From Jiangella asiatica (lineage in GTDB: Bacteria; Actinomycetota; Actinomycetes; Jiangellales; Jiangellaceae), in NCBI RefSeq assembly GCF_004349065.1, contig NZ_SMKZ01000056.1, positions 1 through 42,395 of the forward strand: DNA of 42,395 nucleotides, in the 5' to 3' direction. Positions within the stretch are counted from its first letter, which is position 1, and every line of letters starts with the position of its first letter. Shown here in pieces: positions 35,623 to 42,395 of the stretch. A program made the translations under genes and the position numbers. The notes below the pieces were generated by a model. The model saw nothing but the letters and a program-made list of their open reading frames with translations, was not told the origin of the DNA and did not search any database.

Positions 35623-37625
35623 GCCCGGCTCACCCCTTCCTCGTGCGGCTGTCGGCCGTGCGGCTCCTGGCCGTGCGGCTCCTGGCCGTGCTGCTTCTGG
35701 TCGTCCAGGCGCGGGTGCCAGCAGGCCGCGCGCTGGTCCGGCGCCACCGTGGCCAGCCGCGGGTCGGCCCGGCAGACGTCGTCGGCGAAGGAGCACCGCG
35801 GCGCGAACGCGCAGCCGGCCGGGCGCGACGCCGGGTCCGGCGGGCGGCCCGGCACGGTCGCCAGCGGCAGCTCCCGGTCGGTGGTCAGGTCCGGGACCGA
35901 GCCGAGCAGCGCCCGCGTGTACGGGTGCGCGGCCCGGTCCAGCCGGTCGGCCGGCAGCTCCTCGACCACCCGGCCCGCGTACATGACGACGATGCGTTGG
36001 CACAGCTGCGCCACGACCGCGATGTCGTGCGAGATGAGCACGACGGCCGCGCCGGTCTCGCGCTGCACCTCGCGCAACAGCCGCAGCACCTGCCGCTGGA
36101 CGGTGACGTCCAGGGCCGTGGTCGGCTCGTCGGCGATGATCAGCTCCGGCTCGCTCATCAGGCCCATCGCGACCATGGCGCGCTGGCGCATGCCGCCGGA
36201 GTACTCGTGCGGGTACTGGTGGGCGCGACGCTGCGGCGCCGGTACCCGGACGGTGCGCAGCCGGTCGATCGCCCGGGCCAGCGCCGCCCGCCGGCCCTGG
36301 CCCTCGTGCACTCGGGCGACCTCGGCCAGCTGCCATCCCACCCGCATCGACGGGTTGAACGAGGTCATCGGGTCCTGGAACACCATGGCCAGCCGGGTGC
36401 CGAGGTGCTTGCGGACCGCGGGGTCGTCACGCGGGGGTTCGTCGCCGAGCGCGTCCCCGTCCCCGCCGGCGAGCGAGAGACCGACGACGTCCAGCCGGTC
36501 GGCGGTGACGACGGCCCGCTCCGGTGCGAGCCGGGCGAGGCTGAGCGCGGTCAGGCTCTTGCCGGAGCCGGATTCGCCCACGATCCCGACGGTCTCGCCG
36601 CGCCGGACGGTGAGGTCGACGCCGTCGACGGGGTACGTCCAGCCGTCCGGCCCGGCGCCGGGGAAGCCGACGCGCAGCCCTTCGACGGCGAGGACGGCGT
36701 CCGGTGCGGGCTCGGTCGGGGCCGGCGCGGTCGCGGTCGACGCGCCGTCCGCGGGGTCCGCCGGCGGTGTCGCCGACCTGCGCGGCAGGATGCGGCGCGT
36801 CGTGCGGATGCCGACCACCTGCGCGATCGCCTCGCCGAGCAGCGTGAACGCCAGCCCGGCGATCACCACCGCAACACCTGGGGCCAGCGCCGCGGACGGG
36901 TTGATATAGATGCGGTCCAGGCCCTCACCCAGCAGCCGGCCCCAGTCGTAGGCTGGCGGCTGCACGCCCAGGCCGAGGAAGGACAGCCCGGCGAACGCCA
37001 GCAGCGCTCCGCCGGCCAGCACGGTCGCGTTGACCACCAGCGGCTCGCCGACGTTCGGCAGCAGGTGCCGCACGATGAGCCGGAACCGGCCGACCCCGGC
37101 CACCCGCGCGGCCGCCACGAAGTCGCGTCCGGACACCGCGGCCACGTTCGTCTGCACCAGCCGGGCGAATGACGGCGCACCGGCCAGGCCGATCGCCAGC
37201 ACCGCTCCCCGCGCGCCGACGCCGAAGATCACCGCGAAGAACAGCGCCAGCAGCAGCGCCGGGAACGCGACCGCGAGGTTCACCGCCGCGACCACCAGCC
37301 GGCCGGAGCGACGTCCCAGCACCGCCGGTAGCACGCCCAGGATCACGCCGGCGACCACGCAGATCGCCGTGGCCAGCAGCGCCAGGCCGAGCGAGTACCG
37401 CGTCGCCACCAGGACCCGGAACATGATGTCGCGGCCCAGTGCGTCGGTGCCGAGAGGGTGGTCGGAGGTCGAGCCCTGTGACAGCGCGGCCGGGTCGGTC
37501 GCCTCCGCGGCGTCGCCCCACAGGATCGGCGCGACGATCGCCAGGATCGCCAGCAGGACCAGCAGGCCCGCCGCCACGGCGCCGACGGGGTTACGCAGCG
37601 CCGCCCGCCACTGTGCCCGCCCCAT
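35619..37625 (-). CDS. Peptide ABC transporter permease-ATPase fusion (DppC-DppD type)
   Basis: This 668-residue subunit joins a DppC-like permease (1-285, about six membrane segments, EAA-like loop near 169-191) to a DppD-like ATPase (about 310-640). The ATPase has Walker A GESGSGKS (350-357), the signature YSGGMRQRAMVAMGL, Walker B LIIADEPTTALDV and a cysteine pattern near the end. Such permease-ATPase fusions are known in actinomycetes. Its C-terminus is a charged His/Gln/Pro repeat (GQEPH units) not usual in the family. It starts at the TGATG junction with the upstream permease. It provides one transmembrane and one nucleotide-binding half of the importer. Confidence 0.92.
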   Translation of the reverse strand: MGRAQWRAALRNPVGAVAAGLLVLLAILAIVAPILWGDAAEATDPAALSQGSTSDHPLGTDALGRDIMFRVLVATRYSLGLALLATAICVVAGVILGVLPAVLGRRSGRLVVAAVNLAVAFPALLLALFFAVIFGVGARGAVLAIGLAGAPSFARLVQTNVAAVSGRDFVAAARVAGVGRFRLIVRHLLPNVGEPLVVNATVLAGGALLAFAGLSFLGLGVQPPAYDWGRLLGEGLDRIYINPSAALAPGVAVVIAGLAFTLLGEAIAQVVGIRTTRRILPRRSATPPADPADGASTATAPAPTEPAPDAVLAVEGLRVGFPGAGPDGWTYPVDGVDLTVRRGETVGIVGESGSGKSLTALSLARLAPERAVVTADRLDVVGLSLAGGDGDALGDEPPRDDPAVRKHLGTRLAMVFQDPMTSFNPSMRVGWQLAEVARVHEGQGRRAALARAIDRLRTVRVPAPQRRAHQYPHEYSGGMRQRAMVAMGLMSEPELIIADEPTTALDVTVQRQVLRLLREVQRETGAAVVLISHDIAVVAQLCQRIVVMYAGRVVEELPADRLDRAAHPYTRALLGSVPDLTTDRELPLATVPGRPPDPASRPAGCAFAPRCSFADDVCRADPRLATVAPDQRAACWHPRLDDQKQHGQEPHGQEPHGRQPHEEGVSRA
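35642..35698 (-). repeat. 15-bp tandem repeat coding a His-rich tail
   Basis: A 15-bp unit (ggccgtgcggctcct on the plus strand) occurs twice exactly (35654-35668, 35669-35683), with degenerate copies on both sides. It encodes GQEPH repeats near the C-terminus of the permease-ATPase fusion. The tail has four histidines spaced about every five residues, which could bind a metal or be neutral repeat expansion. Confidence 0.85.
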
Positions 37626-38644
37626 CAGCCCTCCCTGATCGTCGAGCGCGGGTCGGCGATCGCCAGCAGCACGTCGACGACGAGGTTGACCAGCAGCACC
37701 GCGGCGCCGTAGACGAGCACGATGCCCTGCACGACGGGGTAGTCCTTGGCCAGGATCGAGGAGACGATCGTCATCCCCATGCCGGGCCAGGCGAACACGT
37801 TCTCGACCAGGACCGTGCCGACGATCATGCCGCTGAGCAGCAGCCCGCCGATGGTCAGCGTCGAGGTCAGCGCGTTCGGGAAGACGTGGCGCAGGTAGAC
37901 GCGCAGCGGCGGCAGCCGTTTGGCCCGGGCGGTGCGGACGAAGTCCTCATCCATCACCGCGAGCGCTTCGACCCGGACGATGCGGGCCATCAGCAGCGCC
38001 GGCCCGAGCGCCAGCGCCAGCACTGGCAGCACGTACGAGGCCGCGCCCTCGCGACCGGCGACCGGGAACCAGCCGAGCGTCACGCCGAACACGAACACCA
38101 GGCCGACGGCCAGCAGGAACTCCGGGATCGCCGCGACCACCGCGCTGGTGGACGTGAAGCCGAGCTCGACACCGCGCCGGCGCCCGCCCCGGGTGAGGAC
38201 GGCCATCGCCAGGCCGAGCGGGATGGCGGCGAGCATGACGACGACGAACGCCACCACCGCCAGGCCGGCGGTCGCCGGCAGCCGCTGCCCGATCGTCTCC
38301 GACACCGACACCCCGGAGGTCATCGAGACGCCTAGGTCACCGCTGAACAGCGCCCGCAGGTAGTCCACGAACTGCACGGCGAGCGGGTCGTTCAGCCCGA
38401 GCGCCTCGCGCCGCGCCTCGACCAGGTCCGGCGGGGCGGTGACGCCGAGCGCCGCCCGCACCGGGTCCCCGGGGATCAGGTGGATCATCAGGAACGCCAG
38501 CGTCACCAGCACGGCCAGCGACGCGAGCAGCCGCCCGGCCCGGCGCAGCAGGAACCGGGCCCACGGGTTGCCGACCCACCCTGCCACGGCCGAGGGGGCC
38601 GACGCCGCCGGGGCGGCGGGCGGGGTGACGGGCGTACTCGTCAC
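37625..38644 (-). CDS. Peptide ABC transporter permease (DppB/OppB-like)
   Basis: This 339-residue permease has a Pro/Ala-rich N-terminal tail (1-30), a first membrane segment near 38-58 followed by the DppB-type extracellular region (HLIPGDPVRAALGV, 57-70), and further segments to about 330. The EAA loop for ATPase contact lies around FVRTARAKRLPPLRVYLRHV. It pairs with the permease half of the next gene. The GTG start overlaps the binding-protein stop (GTGA), and its stop shares one base with the next start (TGATG). The family carries di- and oligopeptides, nickel or other solutes; the peptidase genes downstream favour peptides. Confidence 0.92.
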   Translation of the reverse strand: MTSTPVTPPAAPAASAPSAVAGWVGNPWARFLLRRAGRLLASLAVLVTLAFLMIHLIPGDPVRAALGVTAPPDLVEARREALGLNDPLAVQFVDYLRALFSGDLGVSMTSGVSVSETIGQRLPATAGLAVVAFVVVMLAAIPLGLAMAVLTRGGRRRGVELGFTSTSAVVAAIPEFLLAVGLVFVFGVTLGWFPVAGREGAASYVLPVLALALGPALLMARIVRVEALAVMDEDFVRTARAKRLPPLRVYLRHVFPNALTSTLTIGGLLLSGMIVGTVLVENVFAWPGMGMTIVSSILAKDYPVVQGIVLVYGAAVLLVNLVVDVLLAIADPRSTIREG

Positions 38645-40242
38645 GAGGCCGTCAGGCGAATCGTCGCCGGGACCGGTCCGTCACCGCCGGGTTCCACGGT
38701 GGCGCCGTCGAGGAAGGTCGGGATGGTCTCGTCGGCGAAGAGCACCACGTCGTTCGCGGCGAACAGCGCCTCCTCGGCCTCCTGCCACTTCGCGCAGCCC
38801 TCCTGGCCCGGCAGCGTCATCGCCTCGGCGACGGCGGCGGCGTACTCCGGGTTGTCGATCGAGGCGAGGTTGACCCCGCCCTCGGCCGGCGCCGGACCGG
38901 AGAGGAACGGCACCACCTGGTTGGGCAGCCGCAGGTTCACCGGCAGCAGCGCCGCGCCCCACGCCCCGGTGCCGAAGACCACCTCGTTGTACTCCGTCGG
39001 CGGCATCCCGCGAGTGGTGGCGGCGACACCGAGGTCGGACCACGTCGACGCGATCAGCTCGGCCGCCGCGGCAGTGGTGTCGCCCCGCGTGCTGTTGTAG
39101 ATCAGCTCGAGCTCCAGCGGTGCGCCGTCCTTGGTGCGCACGCCGTCCGAGCCCGCCGTCCAGCCGGCCGCGTCGAGCGCGGCGGCGGCCGCCTCGGTGT
39201 CCTGCTCCGGCAGGTTGCCGTCGACGGCGTCGTAGCGGCACGCCACCGGGTCGATGACGGCGAGCGCCTCGGACCGCTGCCCGTAGCCGCCGGTGATCAC
39301 CGACATGAGCTCCTCGTAGTTCAGCGCCTGAGCGAGCGCGGCGCGGACCGCGTCGTCGGCGCCGGGATTGCCCGCGGCCTGGTTGAAGAACAGCTCGCCG
39401 ACGATCGCCCGCAGCGTGACCTGCTCGTACGTCCCCTCCAGCCGCTGCCGGTCCGGCCCGACCACCGAGGCCGAGTTCAGCTCGCCCGAGAGCAGCAGGT
39501 TCGCCGACGTCGACTCGTTCGCGATGACGCGGATGTTGACCGTCGCCGGCGTGCCGGGGTCGGCGGCCGCTCTCCCGTCGGGCCCCCACGCGTAGTCGTC
39601 GCGGCGCTGGAACGTGTAGTGGTCGTCGCGGACCATCTCCGTCAGCTCGAACATCCCCGTGCCGATCCCGGTCTCTTCCAGCAGCGTCGGGTCGTCCAGG
39701 CCGGCTTGGCAGGCGATGAAGAGATCGCCGGTGCTCTCCAGCAGGAACGGGTCCGGCGTCGGCACCGTGATGGTGACCGTGCGGGCGGCGTCGTCGGCGG
39801 TCGCGGTCAGCTCGGCCGGGACCAGCACGCCGCGCACCGGCGACACGTTCGCGTCGTCGACCACGAACTGGAAGTTCGCCGCCACGACGCTCGCCGTCAG
39901 CGGCGTGCCGTCGGAACAGGTGATGCCGTCGCGCAGGGTGTAGGTGACGGAGTCGGCCGTGGCCTCCCACGACTCCGCCAGCCACGGCAGCGCCTCGCCC
40001 TCGACGGTGAAGTAGACGAGCTTGTCGTACATGTAGGCGTCGACGGCGCGCGTGGCCGCCAGCACCGTCAGGTGCGGGTGCAGGTTGCCCGGATCGGCGG
40101 CGACGGCGGTGGTGAAGGTCCCGTCGACAACGGGTTCGCCGCCTTCGTCGGTGCCGGCCCCGTTGCCGCCGCCGTCACCGCCGCAAGCCGCGAGGAGCAC
40201 CGTCAGGGCGGCGGCGAGTGCGACGTTAGGACCGATGCGCAT
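38641..40242 (-). CDS. Peptide ABC transporter solute-binding lipoprotein (family 5)
   Basis: This is the extracellular binding protein of the importer, 533 residues. A signal peptide ends in LLAAC with the lipid-attached cysteine at residue 20; a Gly/Asp linker follows, then a family 5 (DppA/OppA) binding domain with the LPWLAESWEATAD segment near the start and FQRRDDYAWG in the middle. The start is the ATG at 40242, with AAGGAG six nt upstream; a TTG six nt earlier has no room for a site. It is the first gene of the 13-kb operon. The ligand cannot be read from sequence; the downstream hydrolases imply peptides or N-acyl-amino acids. Confidence 0.93.
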   Translation of the reverse strand: MRIGPNVALAAALTVLLAACGGDGGGNGAGTDEGGEPVVDGTFTTAVAADPGNLHPHLTVLAATRAVDAYMYDKLVYFTVEGEALPWLAESWEATADSVTYTLRDGITCSDGTPLTASVVAANFQFVVDDANVSPVRGVLVPAELTATADDAARTVTITVPTPDPFLLESTGDLFIACQAGLDDPTLLEETGIGTGMFELTEMVRDDHYTFQRRDDYAWGPDGRAAADPGTPATVNIRVIANESTSANLLLSGELNSASVVGPDRQRLEGTYEQVTLRAIVGELFFNQAAGNPGADDAVRAALAQALNYEELMSVITGGYGQRSEALAVIDPVACRYDAVDGNLPEQDTEAAAAALDAAGWTAGSDGVRTKDGAPLELELIYNSTRGDTTAAAAELIASTWSDLGVAATTRGMPPTEYNEVVFGTGAWGAALLPVNLRLPNQVVPFLSGPAPAEGGVNLASIDNPEYAAAVAEAMTLPGQEGCAKWQEAEEALFAANDVVLFADETIPTFLDGATVEPGGDGPVPATIRLTAS

Positions 40243-40269
40243 GGCCAACTCCTTCGCGAGCAGGTGTTC

Positions 40270-40298
40270 GGGCCAGACTGGCCCTCCACGTGGTCCTA
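40270..40298 (-). promoter_or_regulatory. Candidate promoter and operator of the peptide operon
   Basis: GGGCCAG (40270-40276) and CTGGCCC (40278-40284) form a perfect 15-bp palindrome around one base, 27 bp upstream of the binding-protein ATG. On the minus strand TAGGAC (40298-40293) is a possible -10 placing the start point at about 40286, so the palindrome would cover the first transcribed bases, a common repressor position. No convincing -35 is seen. The palindrome could instead be an RNA hairpin near the ribosome binding site. Confidence 0.45.
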
Positions 40299-40362
40299 CG
40301 TCTTTGTCGAGACCGACGAGTCACACCCCCATATCTCGTCCACCTCACCCACTCCCCCCGAT

Positions 40363-40463
40363 CGAAATGATCACGTTCAGCACGAAATCTCGTGTCGCAC
40401 CATGCTTGTAAGCCTGGTGACGCGCGGGAAGCCCTGGTGATGCGCGGGACGCCCTCGTGATGG
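40363..40463 (+). repeat. Dispersed intergenic repeat, copy 2, with short tandem units
   Basis: The first 80 bases align without gaps to 15571-15650. The element continues as imperfect tandem units of 19-20 bp (40412-40430, 40431-40450, and a partial at 40451-40463), each beginning gcctggtga or gccctggtga. It lies between the deacylase stop and the peptide operon promoter, and both copies have the same orientation in the window. Confidence 0.8.
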
Positions 40464-40490
40464 ACGCCGAGCCGGCGATCGGCAGCCGGG

Positions 40491-42068
40491 TCAGGCCCGC
40501 AGGACGCGACCGGCCCGCTCGCCGGTGAAGACCCCGTCGTCGACGACGACCCGGCCATCGAGCAGGACCGTGCGGATGCCCTCGGTGGGCACGTCGGGCT
40601 CGACGTAGGAGCCGCCGTGGCCGATGGTGGCCGGGTCGAAGACGGTGACGTCGGCGTGGGCACCGGGCAGCAGCACGCCCCGACCGGCCAGCCCGAACTG
40701 CCGGGCGATCAGCGACGACGCCTTGCGGATCGCCTCCGGCCACGTCAGCACCTGTTCCTCGCGGACGTATGTGCCGAACAGCCGGGGGAAGCAGCCGTAC
40801 GTGCGCGGGTGCTGCATGCCGATCGGCGGGCCGTTGTCCGAGCCGATGCCGACGAGCGGGCTGGCCATGATGGCGCGCACGTCCGGTTCGGCCATCATCT
40901 CCAGGACGATCATGGCGCCGGGATCGGCGATGAGCAGCTCGCACAGGGTGTCGAACGGATCGGCGTCACCCGCTGAGCCGGCCGCCTCGGCGACGGTGCG
41001 GCCCACGACGGACGCGTCGCGGTGCGTAGTGACCAGGATCTTCGACGGCTCGGTGTTGGCCCACATGCCGTCGGCCGGACGGCCCAATGCCGCCTGGGTC
41101 CGCAGCCGCTCCCGCTCGGCCGGGTCGCCGAGCCGGGCGACCATGGCATGGGCGCCACCGGCGACGGCGTCGTTGGGCAGCAGCGCCAGCATCACCGTCC
41201 CGCCGGCGAGGTACGGGTACTGGTCGCCCATGACGTCCACGCCCGCCAGCCGCGCCTGTTCGAGCCGCTCCAGCAGCGCGGCACCCTTGCCGTGTGCGGC
41301 CTTCCCGGCGGCCTTGCAGTGCGAGATCTGCAACCGGATGCCGCCGGCCCGGGCGATCGCCACGGCCTCGTCGATGGCGTCCTCGACGAAGCGTCCCTCG
41401 TCGCGCATGTGGGTGGCGTAGGTGCGGCCGTAGGCGCCGGCGACGCGGGCGATCCGCATCACCTCGGCCTGGTCGGCGAAGCATCCGGGCGGGTAGATCA
41501 GGCCGGTCGAGAAACCGACGGCGCCGGCCTCGAACGCCTCCGCGGCCAGCCGGCACATCTCGTCGACCGCGCCCGGACGCAGCTCGTCGCCGGCCCCGTT
41601 GGCGGTCACCCGCAACGTGTGGTGGCCGACCAGGTACGCCAGGTGGTTGGTTGGCCCACTCTTCTCGACCTGATCGAGGAACTCGGCGAATGACCCGGCG
41701 CCGACGTCGACACCGCAGGCCAGCTCGGCGTACATGGCGCGGACGACGGCCGCGGACTCGTCGGTGAGCGGCGCGAAGCTGAACCCGCAGTTGCCGGCGA
41801 TCTCGGTGGTGACGCCCTGCAGCAGCTTGAAGGGTTGTGGCTGGTCCATCAGCGGGACCATGTCGCTGTGCGAATGGGCGTCGACGAAGCCCGGAGCGAC
41901 GTAAAGGCCGTCGCAGTCGATGACGCGGACACCAGTGGGGCGGTGTGAGCCGGCAGGCTCGATCGCGCGGACCGCACCGTTCTCGACGACGACGTCAGCG
42001 ACCGTGCCGGGGGAGCCGAGCCCGTCGAACACCGTGCCGCCGCTCAAGACCAGGGGTTCAGGAGTCAC
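40491..42068 (-). CDS. N-acyl-D-amino-acid deacylase (D-aminoacylase family amidohydrolase)
   Basis: This 525-residue zinc amidohydrolase has H65-x-H67 (DAHSHSDM), a cysteine in AGNCGFSFAP (C94) typical of D-aminoacylases, further histidines in ATHMRDEG and ISHCK, and the catalytic aspartate in GIGSDNGPP. The length suits the N-acyl-D-amino-acid/D-glutamate deacylase group, which frees D-amino acids from N-acyl forms. Related enzymes act on N-acyl-D-peptides. The start is uncertain: the GTG at 42068 begins the family homology but has no clear ribosome binding site. It lies on the same strand as the peptide operon, 248 bp upstream of it, with a repeat and a promoter candidate between, so it may be a separate transcript with a related role. 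Confidence 0.88.
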   Translation of the reverse strand: MTPEPLVLSGGTVFDGLGSPGTVADVVVENGAVRAIEPAGSHRPTGVRVIDCDGLYVAPGFVDAHSHSDMVPLMDQPQPFKLLQGVTTEIAGNCGFSFAPLTDESAAVVRAMYAELACGVDVGAGSFAEFLDQVEKSGPTNHLAYLVGHHTLRVTANGAGDELRPGAVDEMCRLAAEAFEAGAVGFSTGLIYPPGCFADQAEVMRIARVAGAYGRTYATHMRDEGRFVEDAIDEAVAIARAGGIRLQISHCKAAGKAAHGKGAALLERLEQARLAGVDVMGDQYPYLAGGTVMLALLPNDAVAGGAHAMVARLGDPAERERLRTQAALGRPADGMWANTEPSKILVTTHRDASVVGRTVAEAAGSAGDADPFDTLCELLIADPGAMIVLEMMAEPDVRAIMASPLVGIGSDNGPPIGMQHPRTYGCFPRLFGTYVREEQVLTWPEAIRKASSLIARQFGLAGRGVLLPGAHADVTVFDPATIGHGGSYVEPDVPTEGIRTVLLDGRVVVDDGVFTGERAGRVLRA

Positions 42069-42138
42069 AGGGCCCAGCGTCTCAGACCCGGTGGGGAGCG
42101 ATCTGTGGGCGTGGGCACCAAGATTGCCCGCGTCTTTG

Positions 42139-42161
42139 GGCGCCGGCGACAACGCGGCGCC
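42139..42161. other. Stem-loop between clpX and the deacylase gene
   Basis: GGCGCCG (42139-42145) and CGGCGCC (42155-42161) pair over 7 bp around a 9-nt loop, about 47 nt after the clpX stop. No T-run follows on the minus strand, so it is at best a weak or factor-assisted terminator. Confidence 0.25.
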
Positions 42162-42207
42162 GTCTACGGCGGCTCAGCTGGGGTCGGGAAGGGCCATGCG
42201 GCTCGGG

Positions 42208-42395
42208 TCAGGCGGTCTTCTCCCGACGCTCCCGCTTACGCGGACCCTCCCGCGGCACCAGCGTGGGCAACACGTTCTGCCCCACCACCTCCCGAGTGAT
42301 CACTACCCGGGCCACATCATCACGCGAGGGCACCTCATACATCGAATGCAACAGCACCTCTTCCAGGATTGCCCGCAACCCCCGCGCCCCGGTCC
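42208..42395 (-). CDS. clpX: ATP-dependent Clp protease ATP-binding subunit ClpX, C-terminal part
   Basis: Only the last 62 codons are in the window; the gene runs off the right edge. The translated end reads [20 protein letters not shown] followed by VPSRDD and a basic tail ending in REKTA. The first block is the sensor-2 region with the GAR arginine, conserved in ClpX across bacteria. ClpX unfolds proteins and feeds them to ClpP in the cytoplasm. It is often near valS and folC in actinobacteria; here about 22 kb lies between clpX and valS. Confidence 0.93.
   Translation of the reverse strand, partial: TGARGLRAILEEVLLHSMYEVPSRDDVARVVITREVVGQNVLPTLVPREGPRKRERREKTA

Noticed and set aside
40412-40463. 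Possible CRISPR-like array in the tandem units
   Set aside because: Units are adjacent with no spacers, only two to three in number, and no cas genes are nearby.

Overview
This is a GC-rich chromosomal window from an actinomycete. The evidence is very high GC at third codon positions, frequent GTG starts, ATGA/GTGA gene overlaps, a WXG100/EccC type VII secretion pair, a SARP-type regulatory domain, and the actinobacterial order clpX ... valS-folC-DUF4233-ndk. A Jiangella-like organism is possible, but I cannot prove the genus. Almost everything lies on the minus strand; only ndk (15148-15555) and a ketopantoate-reductase-like gene (20152-21144) are on the plus strand. I see no tRNA, rRNA, CRISPR array, transposase or phage gene.

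Region 1 (1-5486): an EccC-type FtsK/SpoIIIE ATPase and a WXG100 substrate, separated by a strong intrinsic terminator. The WXG100 promoter carries an inverted repeat between the -10 and -35 positions.

Region 2 (5487-14693): a ten-gene Tad/Flp pilus operon, read from 14693 down: CpaB-like SAF protein, CpaE/TadZ ATPase, TadA ATPase, TadB, TadC, Flp-type pilin, two TadE pseudopilins and a TadG-like protein. It ends in a translationally coupled membrane protein with an outside LysM domain and a cytoplasmic SARP-type (winged helix plus BTAD) domain. No prepilin peptidase is in the window.

Region 3 (14694-20107): a 454-bp divergent intergenic region, then housekeeping genes ndk, DUF4233, folC and valS.

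Region 4 (20108-26976): the ketopantoate-reductase-like gene, then a minus-strand group in which a PucR-type regulator is followed by a metallophosphoesterase, GuaB1 (GMP reductase/IMPDH family) and a quinone-oxidoreductase-like protein.

Region 5 (27091-42068) is the most interesting part. A 13-kb tightly overlapping operon encodes a complete peptide ABC importer (binding lipoprotein, permease, permease-ATPase fusion, ATPase). It continues with an S9 peptidase fused in frame to an S12-type serine hydrolase, a cytoplasmic class-A-like serine hydrolase, an M20 hydrolase, a COG3375-type GNAT acyltransferase and an N-acyl/N-succinyl-amino-acid racemase. An N-acyl-D-amino-acid deacylase lies just upstream on the same strand. 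The last three operon genes match the known N-succinylation route that converts D- to L-amino acids irreversibly. I read the locus as import, hydrolysis and D-to-L conversion of D-amino-acid-containing peptides. The window ends in the 3' end of clpX (42208-42395), so this block and Region 4 sit between clpX and valS, which are often close neighbours.

An 80-bp intergenic repeat occurs twice, at 15571-15650 and 40363-40442.
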